From positions 293,001 to 357,000 of the forward strand of contig JAWQEG010002494.1 in the NCBI GenBank assembly GCA_033782935.1: a stretch of DNA of 64,000 bases. The letters are read 5' to 3'. The notes below the pieces were generated by a model that made no database searches, was not told where the DNA came from, and saw nothing but the letters and a program-made list of their open reading frames with translations. This DNA is from Petrolisthes cinctipes. Its lineage: Eukaryota; Arthropoda; Malacostraca; Decapoda; Porcellanidae. The translations under genes were made by a program, and so were the position numbers. Of the stretch, positions 9,277-21,700 are shown one piece after another. Position 1 is the stretch's first letter, and every line of letters starts with the position of its first letter.

Positions 9277-12200
9277 TTAGGGATCCAGGGCAGGATTAGG
9301 ATAAGGGTGGATTGGGTCAGGGACTGTGGGTTGAGGATTAGGATTGGGGAGGTAATGATTGGTGATCCTATTTCTAAACGTGTCAAGAGTGGGGCTATTA
9401 ACTACGTGAGATGGGAGATGATTCCACTCTTGGATGCTGCGGGGAAAGAATGAGTGCCTAAATATATCAGTGCTTGTCTGGTATATATGGTATTTTAAGT
9501 TGTGGCTGCCTCTAGTGGATCGTATACTTGTAGGGTGTAGATATGTGTCTTTGTCTATGTCAACTAACTTGTTTGTGATTTTGTATATCATCTGTTGTCT
9601 GTGTATCTGTCTTCGTGTTACTAATGGGTCTAGTTTTGTGTCTTGTTTAAGCAAAGTGACTGATGTAGTGTGTCTGTAATCACGTCTGGCCCATCTTGCA
9701 GTCTTATTTTGTATGGACTATAATTTATTGATATAATTGTAAGTGTGTGGGTCCCAGACAAAGTCCCAATAATCTAACTGTGGCCGAACGAAAGTGTTAT
9801 ACACAATAATTCTGATGTTTGTGTTACACCTGCTGAGGTTCCTGCGCAAGAACCCCAGGACCCTACTAGCTTTGGCCCTGATGCTATCTATGTGTGTGTT
9901 CCACCTCATGTCCGCTGAGATGTGGACGCCCAAGTATTTGTGGGAAGTGACTGTGTTGAGGTTGGTGTTGTGTAATTGGTATGTATATGGAATGACATTA
10001 TGGGCACGGGTAAAACGGATGTGATGGCATTTGTCTGGTCTAAATGTCATCTGCCACTTGACTTCCCAGTCTTCAAGTGCAGTTAGGTCGTCCTGTAGTC
10101 GAAGGCAGTCATTCCTATCTTTAATTGGTCTGTAAACTAAGCTATCGTCTGCAAAGAGTCTAGTGGTAGAGGAAAGTGAGAGTGGGAGGTCATTAATGTA
10201 TGAAAGGAAGAGAAGAGGACCCTGGGGTACCCCAGAGGTCACAGGAACAGATGGAGACTGACTACCGTCAAGAACTACACGTTGCTTTCTGGTAGTCAAG
10301 AACGTTCTAATCCAGTGAAGAAGTTGTCCCTGTATGCCATATAATTCTAATTTGTGTAGTAGTCTTTGGTGAGGGACTTTGTCGAAGGCTTTGGCCAAGT
10401 CTAATACTATGGCGTCAACCTGTCTAATTTTTGTGTCATTGAGGGACTGCAAGATGTCATGAGTAGTTACCAGTAGCTGCGTCTCACACGAGCGTTTAGG
10501 CCGAAAACCGTGTTGATTGTCAGTCAGTATATTTTGCCTATCAAAGTGGTCCATTATGTGTCTATGAATTATGTGTCCTAAAATTTTGCAGGGGACTGAG
10601 GTAAGTGAAATAGGTCTATAATTAATGGGAAGTGTTCTGTCTCCGGATTTAAAGATTGGGGTCACATTTGCCAAAAGCCAGTCTTGAGGGAGTTCACCAG
10701 TCTGTAAAGTCTGTGAGAATATAACCTGCAGGATAGGGGCAAGAACGCTAGCGTTAGTCCTCAATATTCTGCAGGGTATATTGTCTGGTCCAGTCGCTTT
10801 GTGTATGTCTACCTCAGATAAGAGTTTCTCAATTCCTTGGGTGTTTATATGAATGGGAGGGATAGGTGGGTGTGATGGTGTTGGCATGTCTGGTAAGTGT
10901 TCATGTTCATGGGTAAAAACGGACTGGAATTGTGTGTTAAGGGCGTTGGCTTTGTATGTGGGTGTGTAACCAAGGAATTGTTGTGTAGTAATGTTGTAAT
11001 ACCGGTCGAGTCTTGTTTGCGTGTTTTAAAAAAGCCAAAGAATTTTTTGTGGTTTTGTGTGTTGTCTGCGAGGAAAGTGGATGTGTAAATATTTAGTTTC
11101 TGCTTGTTTAGTTTCTTTCTGTAGTGTTTTCTGTATATTTTTGGATTCTAACCAGTGTTCTGTATCGTTGTATCGTTTTGCTCTGTTGTATGCCTTTACC
11201 TTGTTTCTGTGTAGTCTTTTTAATTGTCTATTGTACCATGGTAATGACCGGTTATGTGTGATGGTTTTCGTGGGTATGTGCTTGTCCATTGTGTCACGTA
11301 TAAAGTCACGAAGTCTGGTCCAGTTTGTTTCCACAGAGCTGGCCATTGGGTCTGAGTCAAGGAACGAGTCACGAAATTCAACTAAGTCTTGGGTAATGCC
11401 ATCCATGTCAGCTCTGTTGTACATGTAAATTGTCCTGGGTAATTGTTTTTGTGTTGTTGGCTTGATGTTTGCGTCAATGAGTACCATCTCATGGTTACTA
11501 AGACCAGGTAGCACTCGTGTTCGTGTAATTAAGGAAATGTTGTCTGTGAGAAATAAGTCTAATATGTTGGATGTGACCCCGTGCCTTATGTTAGGATTAT
11601 GTCTTTCTACACTGACTTGTGTGCGTGTTGGTTCGAGTACTGTTTGGGTAAGTGAGTGGGTGTTAATGATGTCAATGAAATTTTCATGTAAGAGTTTCCT
11701 ATCAGTCTGTAATAGTAAGTTGCCTTCATGGGTGGAATTGTCCAGTGTCGCCTGTGCTGTCCAGTTTATGTCGGGAAGGTTAAAGTCACCAGCCAACCAT
11801 ATATTTTTGGAGGGGTCAATTTTAGATAAACAATCGTCAAGGGTCTGCAGGTATTCTAAATGTGAATTTGGGGGACGATAAAATGATCCTATAAAGAGTG
11901 TCCTGCAGCGCTGTATCTGTATTTTAGTCCATATAATTTCAGAGTCCGCGTTCAGTTCGGTGGCTGGGGTCGCAACTAGTCCTGGCTTTGTCGCAATTAG
12001 GACTCCACCATGTTTATCGTCTATTCTGTCCTTCCTGTGTAGGGTCATATTATAGGGACTGTCCGTCGGGAAGATTTCACTGTCCTGGATGTCAGGTGTG
12101 AGCCAGGTCTCTGTCCCTATAATAATGTTGGGGTCATAGGTCTGGAGGGTTTGGTGAAAGGCGGCTCTTTTGTTTATGATGCTGCGGAAGTTAATAATTA

Positions 12201-12482
12201 GGGTACGAAGTGAAGACAGTTTTTTATGGGTGATGGAGTCGAGTGTGGTATTGGTGGTAGAATGGGGTGTGAGGATGGATGATCTATTGGGGATGGTGAT
12301 TGGTGTTATGGAGAATGAGTGTGCACTATGGAGAGTCTGGTTGGGTGTAGAATGGTTTGGGAGTGGATGAGTGGATGATGCTGAGTTAAGGGAAGTAATG
12401 TCTTGCTGTCGGTTTTGTGTAGGGGAGGAATTGTCTCTGTTGCATCTACCTAAACGTCGGGTGATCCTATCTAATGGTGAAG
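9277..12482 (-). pseudogene. CR1-like ORF2: endonuclease and reverse transcriptase, two nonsense codons
   Basis: One reading frame spans the whole stretch, broken by TAA at 11026-11028 and TAG at 9718-9720. The endonuclease begins at LRTLIINFRSI, with catalytic Glu in GTETWLTP, then SFYRPP, GDFNLPDINW and a late SNHEMVLID block. The reverse transcriptase shows YRPISLTSV, HGFRPKRS, VLDLAKAFDKVPH, GVPQGPLLFLSYINDLP and FADDS. The usual four residues between GVPQG and GPLLF are missing, an in-frame deletion close to the active site. The tail (residues coded at 9277-9717) has the KLxSIQNKTARW block typical of this group. The product would nick DNA and prime reverse transcription, but this copy cannot make it in one piece. 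Confidence 0.85.
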
Positions 12483-12853
12483 GTGTGTTGTGGGTTGTGG
12501 GTGGTGGTGTCTAATAAACTGAATCTATTGGTGTAGTGTATTAGGGAGTGAAAAAGGGAGGATGTAAAATTGGGCAAACCACAGTCCCAGCAGATCCACG
12601 AAAGGCTCCGACCCTCCAATCCGTCGAACGCCGCCGTGAAGCCCCCAACACAGCTGACATGATACCAGCCTGCATGCTGGGAAACCTCACAGCAGCGATC
12701 GCACTGGATAGCCCGCTGGCCCCATTTGACCGCCCGTCGGCACAGCTGACAGGGGTACTTTGGGGCGCGGGGGCCAGGGTTGATCAGAGCCCCTGTGTCG
12801 CCACACAACATAAGGAGCAACAGGGCACCCCGGAGATTGCCGAGGCAAGCCAC
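12467..12853 (-). CDS. CR1-like N-terminal protein: 2A-like motif and PHD finger
   Basis: Residues 1-16 are hydrophobic (GALLLLMLCGD), followed by INPGPRAPKYPC. The NPGP core preceded by a Gly-Asp resembles a 2A ribosome-skipping motif, although spacing and the acidic residue differ from the usual form. Residues 35-90 are a PHD-type zinc finger: C-x2-C, C-x2-CC, W-Y-H-x2-C and C-x2-C (CQLC, CDRC, WYHVSC, CWDC). A 9-residue insertion (EVSQHAG region) lies before WYH. The first codon is GTG and the frame is open further upstream, so the true start is unsure. A one-base frame change near 12485 separates it from ORF2. Known family members of CR1-type elements carry this same PHD block. Confidence 0.7.
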   Translation of the reverse strand: MACLGNLRGALLLLMLCGDTGALINPGPRAPKYPCQLCRRAVKWGQRAIQCDRCCEVSQHAGWYHVSCVGGFTAAFDGLEGRSLSWICWDCGLPNFTSSLFHSLIHYTNRFSLLDTTTHNPQHTFTIR

Positions 12854-12930
12854 CTTTAACCCTTGAGGGCCCTTAGGGGTGCCCAGGTTCCCAAACAGGT
12901 GTGTGTATATGGAGGTGTGGGTGTAGATGT

Positions 12931-13324
12931 CTGGTGGTAGTGGGTCTGGTGTGTTGGTATGTGTGCAGCCAGTGTTTTTATTGTCAGTGTTGTAGAGTAT
13001 TAAAACTAGTTAGCAATATGTGTAGAATATTGTTAGTGTACATGTGTATGTTGTTTTGTGTGGGGTGTGTCTGTACATGTTTATAAAGCACTAATATAAA
13101 TATACAACACAAACTTACCCCTGTACCGAGACAGTCTGCACGGCTGCAGGAAGGAATAAAACGTAAACAAACCCCTAACTTGTGTCAGGGGTCAGTTATA
13201 CAGGGTTATTCAAAACTACATTTACAAAATGACAGGGTAAAGTCCTGACATGATGTTAAACATATTTCCATATGTAATTTTCAAAAATGTAAAAAGTTAA
13301 TGACAGAAATGAAAGCCAAATCCA
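12931..13324. other. No gene recognised
   Basis: TG-rich then mixed sequence. No frame, array or hairpin is recognisable. Confidence 0.5.
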
Positions 13325-13710
13325 TTACCGTGGGCGAATGATCGAACACTTCTAAAATTAACTCCTCCTCCCCACAGCACCCCGTGTTCTCTCTCGGGTA
13401 GACGAGGGAACTTAATACAACGTATGAAGCAATAAACCCTTATCGATCACGGGTATTGTTTTGTGGTCGAGTTACACTTACCGAGTGATACGTGTAGATG
13501 CCAGGGCGGTACTCCTAACTTATCTGACATTACAAGAAACACGAAGCCTTGGGATCGATTAAAAGCCAATGGATCTGTTTGAATCCCATGATCGATAAGG
13601 GTTTCATTGCTTCATACGTTTTAAAACTTGCCTCGTCCACTTAAGAGAGAGCAGGGGATGAGGTGGGGGTAGGTGTTATTTTAAAGCGTTCGATCGTTCG
13701 CCCTGTGTAA
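13325..13710. mobile_element. Foldback MITE with about 130-base arms
   Basis: The left arm (13325-13453) and the right arm (13584-13710) are inverted copies. The outer ends share GGGCGAA(T/C)GATCGAAC and the inner ends share CGTATGAAGCAAT and CCCTTATCGATCA. A spacer of about 130 bases lies between. Arms differ at scattered sites and small gaps. No coding capacity. Target duplication not found. Confidence 0.7.
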
Positions 13711-13859
13711 ATTTAAAAGACACTAAAAACGGTAATAAAAAGGAGGAAAAGATGACGTGAAATGACAGCCAGAACAAACAATCTCGATACTTATCTTGAT
13801 GAAATGTGATGATATGAAGGGTTCGTTAAATAAAAAAAAAAAAGGAAAGGATAAATGAG

Positions 13860-14043
13860 AAGGTAGACGGAGCTCGGGTAGGACACGTCCGACTCCTGGG
13901 ACCGCACGACAACTCATCATGGAAGAGTGTTGTCTCTGGCGTGATGGGATAGGCTTGGTTAAGGCTTGTGCGCAAGCCAACAGGTGAAGGCGAGGATGCG
14001 TGACACATAGAGAATGGGAAATTGTGGTGCTTCGATCACTACA
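13860..14043 (-). mobile_element. LTR fragment of the TGTWGTGA group
   Basis: In reverse complement this starts TGTAGTGATCGAAGCACC and shares CATCCTCGCCTTCACCTG with the solo LTR at 37.6 kb. The inner boundary is not defined. Confidence 0.5.
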
Positions 14044-14175
14044 ATATTTACTAAGCGAATAAACTATGATTATAGTTCCATATTACATGCAGCATTGTTT
14101 GTTATTTGGGTTAACTCGATCCTATCGACTACAAAATGGTTGTAATTTAAAGGCGATATATTTATAGAATGATAG

Positions 14176-14300
14176 AGTGTGTGTATGTGGAGAAGTGTGT
14201 GTGTGTGTGTCAGGGTGTGTGCGTGAGTGTGTCAGGGTGTGTGTCAGGGTGTGTGTGTCTGTCAGGGTGTGTGTGTATGTCAGGGAGTGTGTGTGTTCTT
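14176..14300. repeat. GT-rich tandem repeat
   Basis: Units of GTGTGTGTCAGG with GTGT expansions, several irregular copies. Low complexity, no gene. Confidence 0.7.
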
Positions 14301-14411
14301 ACCTATTTGTATCTTTACAGGATTGAGTCAAGCTCGTAATGTCCCGTATTTTAAATCACAATCATCATATTTTTCTTTAAAGTTATGTATGTTTTTGTGT
14401 GTAGAAGTGTA

Positions 14412-14628
14412 GAGTCGGCGGTAAAAGTCCTGTCCACTGAGCGTTTTTTGAATTATAACACAAAGGTTTATCATCGACCAAACACATTCACCATACTAAA
14501 TTATATTCTCCATGGCGTAAATTAGTAACCTTTTCTGGTTCTTCAGTTGAAGAGCCTGTGAAGCTTATACTTCCATACTGTACTTCATGCCTTGGTAGAT
14601 GTAGCGATAGAACTTTTGCCGCCGACTG
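14412..14628. mobile_element. 217-bp mariner-like MITE with TA flanks
   Basis: The left end TA-GAGTCGGCGGTAAAAGT and the reverse complement of the right end TA-CAGTCGGCGGCAAAAGT form inverted termini of about 25 bases. TA dinucleotides flank both ends (14410-14411 and 14629-14630), the target duplication of Tc1/mariner elements. A diverged half copy lies near 59985-60085. Confidence 0.65.
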
Positions 14629-15239
14629 TACAGTACGTGTGTGGTGTCTGTGAGTGTTCTCCCCGACAGACACACATGAAGCACTACTGTATTTCAGTTC
14701 AAGTATGATAGTGTGAGAGTAAGGTCAATAAAACACAATAGTTATCCATAGTAAACATTTTCTTGGTCTGTAAATTTAAAGTAGAAAAATTAAACTTTTA
14801 ACACCAAACCTTTCTTGAAATTGTTATTTATTTTGTAACTGAGGATTCGAGTCTATCAACGTTCCTTATGCAGGCTTGTCACAAATTGTTTCGAAATAAA
14901 AATACCTATGGTCCAATAAGTTAAGAGAGGGTGAGAGGAAAAAAACACAGTGTAAACGATGAGAGACACAACAGGTGCATGGGAATATTTATATGCCCGA
15001 TTATTAAATCAATAACCAATTTGTTAAAGTGGCACACGTCTAACCATCACGGACCACAGTATAAATTATTCACTCCACCACAACACAGAACTTCATGTAC
15101 AGCCACAATCAAATATCCACCGACACTTTCCTTCCATCATAGTAAATATCTTGGTAATAAAGAACAACACGTGTATGATTTTGCAGCACCTCATAATAAT
15201 AATTGAGGGGGTTGAGTTGATGTAAAGTGTTGTTATATG

Positions 15240-15440
15240 ACTTCTTACTAGCACAGTGCTAGAGTCTGCGGCTGCAATTCTGCGGCCCAGCGTTCGGTCC
15301 TTGCTCGGGACACGATAAAAATGTTTCACTGATGCCAGAGGTTACCACCCCTGTGAGCAAGGGGTGGGGGGTTTGAGTCAGCTGTCTGAGGTCTTCCTGC
15401 TTACGCAGCCATAGCCGAGGCTGACTCGGGTCTCACGTGG
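15240..15440 (+). mobile_element. Possible tRNA-derived SINE
   Basis: CAGTGCTAGAGTCTGCGG resembles a Pol III A box, and GCGTTCGGTCC about 35 bases on resembles a B box. It does not fold into a clear tRNA and no poly(A) tail is seen, so the call is weak. Confidence 0.3.
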
Positions 15441-15462
15441 GTGGAGAGGTCTTTGGGCCACT

Positions 15463-16115
15463 TGTACCAGTTCTGAAGGCTTGAACTCTGGGCAGAACTT
15501 GGTAACTTACTTGTATGTAATTCTTGTAGTTGTAGTGTAGTAGTTGTTGTTGTTGTTGTTTTAGGTAACGTGGAAGACGGGGTGCTTTCTTAGGTGATTG
15601 ACTTCACAAGTTTCTTAAGGCTTAATTTATTAATATGTGTACTTATCTATACAGGGTATTATCGTGATGTGCCTTGCCTTATGTGGTATTATGTCTCTCT
15701 CTATGGAGACAGTTTATAGCCCTTAGGGAGTCAGTGTGGTATCCTAACTCCTAGTGTACCTCCTCTGCTTATATACATTTCAAACTCTATAGTTTACAGA
15801 ATGGCTAGAGTGTGACTGTGTTGCCTGTGAATGGTCAGTTTGATTCTGTACCTACTTCTCTCTTCTCGTGTGAAAGGGAAAGTGGGCCAACCCTTTCCTA
15901 TCTCTCTCTCTCTCTCTCTCTCCTTTACTCTCTTTCCTACCTCTCCTTCGAAGGGGAGGTAGGAAGGGTTAATGTCTTTTCGTATGACCTGACGCCGCAC
16001 CTGTGTGTGTGTGTGTGTGTGTCCAACCTGCCCAGGTGGCCTGTTTCTGATTTGTAAACAGATTAGAAGTAGTGACCCTTTTCCATTTGGTTTTATGGTG
16101 TGTACGGTACGTACA
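15463..16115 (-). repeat. Gypsy 3' LTR
   Basis: It is 653 bases long, ends TGTACG and CCAGTTCTGG-type boundaries (TGTACC on plus, TGTACG on minus), and is identical by eye to 23555-24207. The 81-residue shadow frames at 15812 and 23904 translate identically, confirming the match over that part. Confidence 0.93.
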
Positions 16116-18500
16116 TTGCTCTGTCCGCTACCCTCGACTGGCCTCCAGCGAGTTCTTTTATGCTTTATTTAATAGAAGGCCAGTTCACAATGTTGGTAGG
16201 GCTAGATAACTAAGATATTAACAATGAATACATGTATAGTAACATAAAAATAGACATTAAGACATTGGCACACCACTATATACTTAAAATTAACATTACC
16301 GGTAATACATGAATATAAATACATGAACATGAATACATTGTTACATAAAATTTCATCTTAATATTAATGTGTTTAGCTAGGTGCATGTTATTGTGTGTAT
16401 ATAAGCTAACCTATGCTAAAGATTCACACATTAATGAGGGGGGATCCGTAGTGCTATGTTGTGTCTGTGGAATAACAGTCTTGTTCTTTTCAACACAAGA
16501 TAATTCAGTATACTTCGATAGTTCTTTCTTATACAATACAAAAATAGTATTTTAGACTGTCTTATACAATACATAAATTTTATAGTACATGCCAGAAAGA
16601 TAAGACATGGGATAATAAACATTGTTACCAATTTTTATTTTGATCACTATGTGGAGGAATCAAATGATATAATAAGGATGATTGAATCCTATTCTCATTG
16701 AGTAACATAATAGTTTCATTTTGTCTGATACCACTGATAATGAATTAGGAGATGTTAAACAATTCAACTTTAAATGAAATATGTTGAAAAGGTGGAAGAG
16801 ATTGTGCCATGTTTTCTAGCAAATTATGTTTACTAGGCAAGGTAACGATTCCCTTGGATCGTATTTCCTATGAGTCTGCTTCTTTATAGTTGCCTTGAAC
16901 CATACCATATGTAGGGTGATTAGGGCAAATTAATGTTAATTGTGTTTTAGCAGGTAAGTATAGATAGTGGAAATTAAAATTGATGATGAAAGAGTGTTTG
17001 ATTAGTAATAGATATGAATATACATGCATATAGTGCTTGATTAGTAGTACTTATGATTCTAAGCAAGTGGAGATTTTGCATCCTTTGGAGACTTAAATGC
17101 AACTTAAATGCAAAGAAATATGCAAGACAAACATATATGAAGATATGCAACATGGCACTTGAAGTGTTGTGTGTCACTGATGACATCATCACTAAGTATA
17201 ATACTTATTGGATGAAAATTGAATATTAAATGATTACTTCCATTTTCATAGGGAATTGTAGAAGTGCGTAGCTTGTGAATAACATTTTACCTTTTATGGG
17301 AATAATAATGAGTATATGATCTTGTATTAAAATACTACGCATGACTGGTTAATAATATTTCATGAAAGAAATAAGGAAGATGAGATTTCATCATTGATTG
17401 TACCATTGCATCTCGTAGCTATTGGAGTGGTAATAATATTGTGAGTAGATCTTATCTTACCCGCAGTAAATATTCTCTTAATAAATGTTGTCATTCCTCT
17501 CTAAGTTCCTCACCTGCTATCATTTTTCTGCAAACTCACAGAAATAAAATAGAAGCCTAAAAATATGATGTGATTATTTCATATATGTAGTTCATTTCAT
17601 TCGTTGCTCATAGAAACTATCTAAATCGTATTTAATTTCTGTGCAATGATTTACTCTCTAATACAGTATATACCTGTTACTCTATCTTATCTTGATTTGC
17701 AAAGGCTTGTCCTGCAACCTTTTATGTATGGGATAATGCTTGTATACCACTATACCTCTAAGCATTACCAAATAGTGCTCATGAAATTTCACTTAAAAAT
17801 TATCTAAATCACGCTCTGGGCTGTGATGATGGCTCTAAGCCATTATATATATATTTTTTTTTTTGTATAATAAGCTAGCAATATTACCTGAGTCGCTGAA
17901 TCCATTCCTAGGGCGCCCAATGGTGCAAGGACACTATAGAATATAATGCACTTACATAGGTAAATTCAGTTGTGTGATACCTGTCAACCAAAACTAGTGT
18001 ATCATTAAGTATTTTATCTGGAATTACTGCTCAATGGCAGAAATTTTGGTAATAATTCATATATCCAGTAAAGAGTAGGAAATAGTGATCATATCGTTCA
18101 TCACCAATATTTTATTTATTTTCCTTTTCTTTTCAACTGTTTGATAAAATTGTAAACGAGAGCTCTCGGATTGTAAGACGTCATCTTTATCTGTGTTATG
18201 CCACTTCGTCGTTATGCATGTAGCCGCCGCGAGTATGACATGAAAACCGTTATATAGGTTAATTTGGGCCACATCTGTAAGAAGAAATATTATTTTTCAT
18301 TGGAAACCGATCGGAGTTTGTGTTTGTAAGTGATTATTTTATTATCATCAATAGTAGGGATAATATTACGAGGAAGAGGACATTGTTGCTGTTGCAGAGA
18401 TATTGATTGGTTTTATTTTGGATGTTAGGATTTTTTGCGCGCATTTTACCAATTTCTTTATTCTGTTTACATAAACAATATCATCCGCCTGGTAAAATTA
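16116..18500. other. Gypsy 3' region without recognisable gene
   Basis: This lies between the integrase traces and the 3' LTR. It is AT-rich, with no long frame on either strand. An envelope gene or 3' untranslated spacer could once have been here, but nothing identifies it. Confidence 0.4.
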
Positions 18501-18561
18501 TTCATTATTATAAGGTTATGCCTACTAAAGACATGACTGTGTAAAGTTCGATCGGGTACCC

Positions 18562-18724
18562 ATTATGTTGGCGATTACGCATTTTTTTTTTTTTTTTTTT
18601 TCTAGCAAGCCTATAATTTGTTTTGTTATGTCGGCGATCACGCATTTTCCTTGCAAGCCGATAAATTGCTTTGTTATGTCGGCAATCACGCATTTTCCTT
18701 GCAAGCCGATAAATTGCTTTGTTC
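18562..18724. repeat. 48-bp tandem repeat inside the gypsy element
   Basis: About three copies of a 48-base unit with TTTTCCTTGCAAGCCGATAAA. Because 48 is a multiple of three, the minus-strand frame reads NKAIYRLARKMRDxRH repeatedly, a basic repeat downstream of the integrase remnant. The third copy is extended by a T run. Confidence 0.75.
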
Positions 18725-18779
18725 ATCATGATGAAATTGTGGAAATGCAACTCACTGTCGTTCAGCATAGTTGTCCATG

Positions 18780-21700
18780 TTGTAGCATGGCTTCTTCGTG
18801 GCAATTGTTATATCATATGAAAGACGTATCCATACGCCATATAGTATTTCATGTGGAGTTTTTCCTTTTATTTTCGTATTTTGTAGTGGTTATTGACCGT
18901 CATATCGATGCAGTCTTCCCATGTATGGAGGGATTTTCCTTGTTTCTGTGCCACGAAGTACTTCTAGTAGTGTTACGGTTTTGCTGTTTTGTTAACCCAT
19001 TAGATGCTGGGAAATATGGTAATACAAACGTTTGCTTAATATAGTAGAAATCATATATTTTTAATAATATCGGGACATGTATATGGTCATATGAATTTGG
19101 TTTTTAAATATATGTGCACTTACTTTTGCGGTTTTTTCCCTAGTGGTGCCGCCACTATATCTAGAAAATGGTTAACCATAGGTAAAAACTTATTTGCGTC
19201 CTGATTCTAAATTGGTAAGGAAAGTAGATCTATTCCTACTATGTCCCATGATTCGTCCAGGATTAGGGATTCCCGTCATGGAACAAAGGTCCAAATGTAT
19301 GGCCTTGATTTGCATTGTATGTTTCGCACTGAGCGATATATGTGTTTCATCATCTACCCTTAGTTTATGCTAATAGTATATTATATGGAGAGTGGTTAGT
19401 TACCTACCTCTCCCAGGATGTCCTTCTGCATTATGATATAAGGGTAATTAATACTGAGGGAATTATTATTTGTTGTATCACTATGTGATTGGTTTGTACG
19501 TCACGTTTCCTTAGTTTTCTGTAATTAATATCATCATGAAGGGAAAAGATATTTAAGTGACTGGGTAATTATGGTCCATTATTATCATCCTCAGGGTTTT
19601 TAATGAATATCTTATTACATTCATCATAGAATCCGTTTGCTAATGTTTAGGAACCGTATTAATGTCAAAGTCCATGGGTGTCCTCGGAACTAAAAGGACA
19701 AGATGATTGTTTAAGGGATCTGCTACTTTATTTAATCGTCCTGGAAGGTATTTAATATCTATATGTGGGAGAAATTCCTGACTTGTTAGATTTTATCTGG
19801 CTAATTTTCCCGTTAGGGTTTGAGGTTTTAGTAAGCCAAGGATCGTTTGATAATTCGCGAAAACTTGTAAAGGATAGCCTAATACGATTTCTCTAAAAGT
19901 ACGAATTGCCCATAATATTGCTTAAATTTCCTGTTTTGTTACAGAGTAACGAGTTCCCTGCTCATTTAATATACTCTAAGCATTAGCACATACCTGATAT
20001 CTACCCATAGCTATCTCTTACATAAGTACAGCGCCTAAGCCTACTGAAGAAGCATCTGTACACTTGATAAAAGTTAATGAATACTTGGGAACGCAAAATT
20101 AAAGCTTACATTAATTAACCTTTAATATTTCAAAGCTTAGCTATTTTTTCTGGCCTCCATACAAAATCTCGAGTTGATTATTTAGGGGTTTAGCTACTTG
20201 GGAAAAATGCTCTACAAAGATTCTATAATAGAACATAAACCCAAGAATTATTTTACGTTAGTAGCATTCATTAGGAATAGTGAATACTTTCATTGCTCGT
20301 ATTTTACCAGATTGTGTATGGAGCACAGTGGCGGTTAATGTATAACCTAAAATTATAATTTCCTGGTTAATAAAATGACACATAGGCAGTTAAAGTTTGA
20401 GGCCTACCTAATGTAATCTCTGGATAAGCTTCTTTATTGTTACTTATAATGAATGTACTTCTATAGAAAAATAATCAAATCGTTGAGATTAACGATGACT
20501 ACGTTATTAATAACGCCAATACGGAAATTGACCATATGCTGAAATATGGATGAAACATTACATAACCCAAATGGTCTACGAATGTATTCATAATAACCAT
20601 GGGAAGTATTAAATGTTGTAATGGGTTGACTTTTATCATCTAATGCTACTTGCCAGTTTCCACTGACCAAGTTTAAGGTGGAGGATATCATAGGCTTTGA
20701 TTTACCAATGTTAGACAAAACATCTTAAAGGAGGGAGGGGATATTTATCTTTAATTGTAGCATTATTTATTTGTCTGTAATCAATTACTGGCGTAAATTC
20801 ACCATTATTATTGAAACCAAAAACATTGGGTTGTTAAAAGGGTAGTTAGAATTCCTAATAATGCTTTCATCCATCATTTCATTTATAATTTTCTTTACAA
20901 TTTTCTGCCTACTACGAGGTACGGTAGTCTATATGCTCGAATAAATGGGTTGAGGAGATGTTAGTGTAATGGCATGCTTTATAATGTTGGTTCATCCTAA
21001 GGATTCACCAAGTAGAGCGATCGTATTCAATATGTGGCTAGTATGGTGATGAGATTATCACGATAAAGTGGAACATCGCATCCACTGACAAAAATTTCTA
21101 AGTTGTTCCCTTCTGTGACTATCACTTTATCCTTCGGTAAGAACCGATACAATATTTCCTTGTGGTATTGGTCTAACTTCCATCTGTACAGATCACATAG
21201 ATATGTTCCTTTCTTTACATGCATATTGGTAGATGATTTATTAATATCAGTGACATTTTCACTGTTTACATTGGGTAAAGTAAATTAATCCCTTATTATA
21301 TATTATTTTACTGGTTCCATTGAGAATAGAATGGTAGTATGTGGCTGTACATGAGATGGAAGCTTTACCTTCAATTAATGGACGAAATTTGGAGTTAATA
21401 TAATATTATATGCAGCAATGGCCTTTATGATACTGGGGTCGTTTCCCTCATTTTCAATATGTATAGAATTAACATTACATGGACTTATATATTGGCCTGG
21501 ACAATCCTGTATTGGAATACATTAATTCCTAAAATGTATTATTTTATATTTAGGGTTAATTATTATGGTTTGTTTGATAAGGTATGATAAACCTAGTTTA
21601 TAATTTTGTATTATATAAAATGCACTATGTATATGGTTAGTTCCCTTGTCTAACCGTACAGGAAGGGTTAAAGTGTCCCTAATACCTGTAATTTATTGCC

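Larger units (their letters stand above)
9195..12930 (-). mobile_element. CR1-like non-LTR retrotransposon, near full length
   Basis: Minus-strand order is a short hydrophobic leader with a 2A-like motif, a PHD finger, a spacer, an APE endonuclease, a reverse transcriptase and a C-terminal tail. The 3' end shows a short GAACTT-type repeat tail at about 9200-9220, in keeping with CR1-group elements, which end in short repeats rather than poly(A). The PHD frame and the endonuclease/RT frame differ by one phase, and the latter has only two in-frame stop codons, so the insertion is fairly recent or selectively preserved. The 5' boundary near 12.93 kb is approximate. Confidence 0.85.

Noticed and set aside
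11057..11881. Plus-strand frames opposite the CR1-like endonuclease
   Set aside because: Antisense shadows of a well-supported coding frame.
15812..16057. 81-codon frame repeated at 23904
   Set aside because: The duplicated frame lies in the LTRs and is explained by LTR identity; it crosses TC and GT microsatellites.
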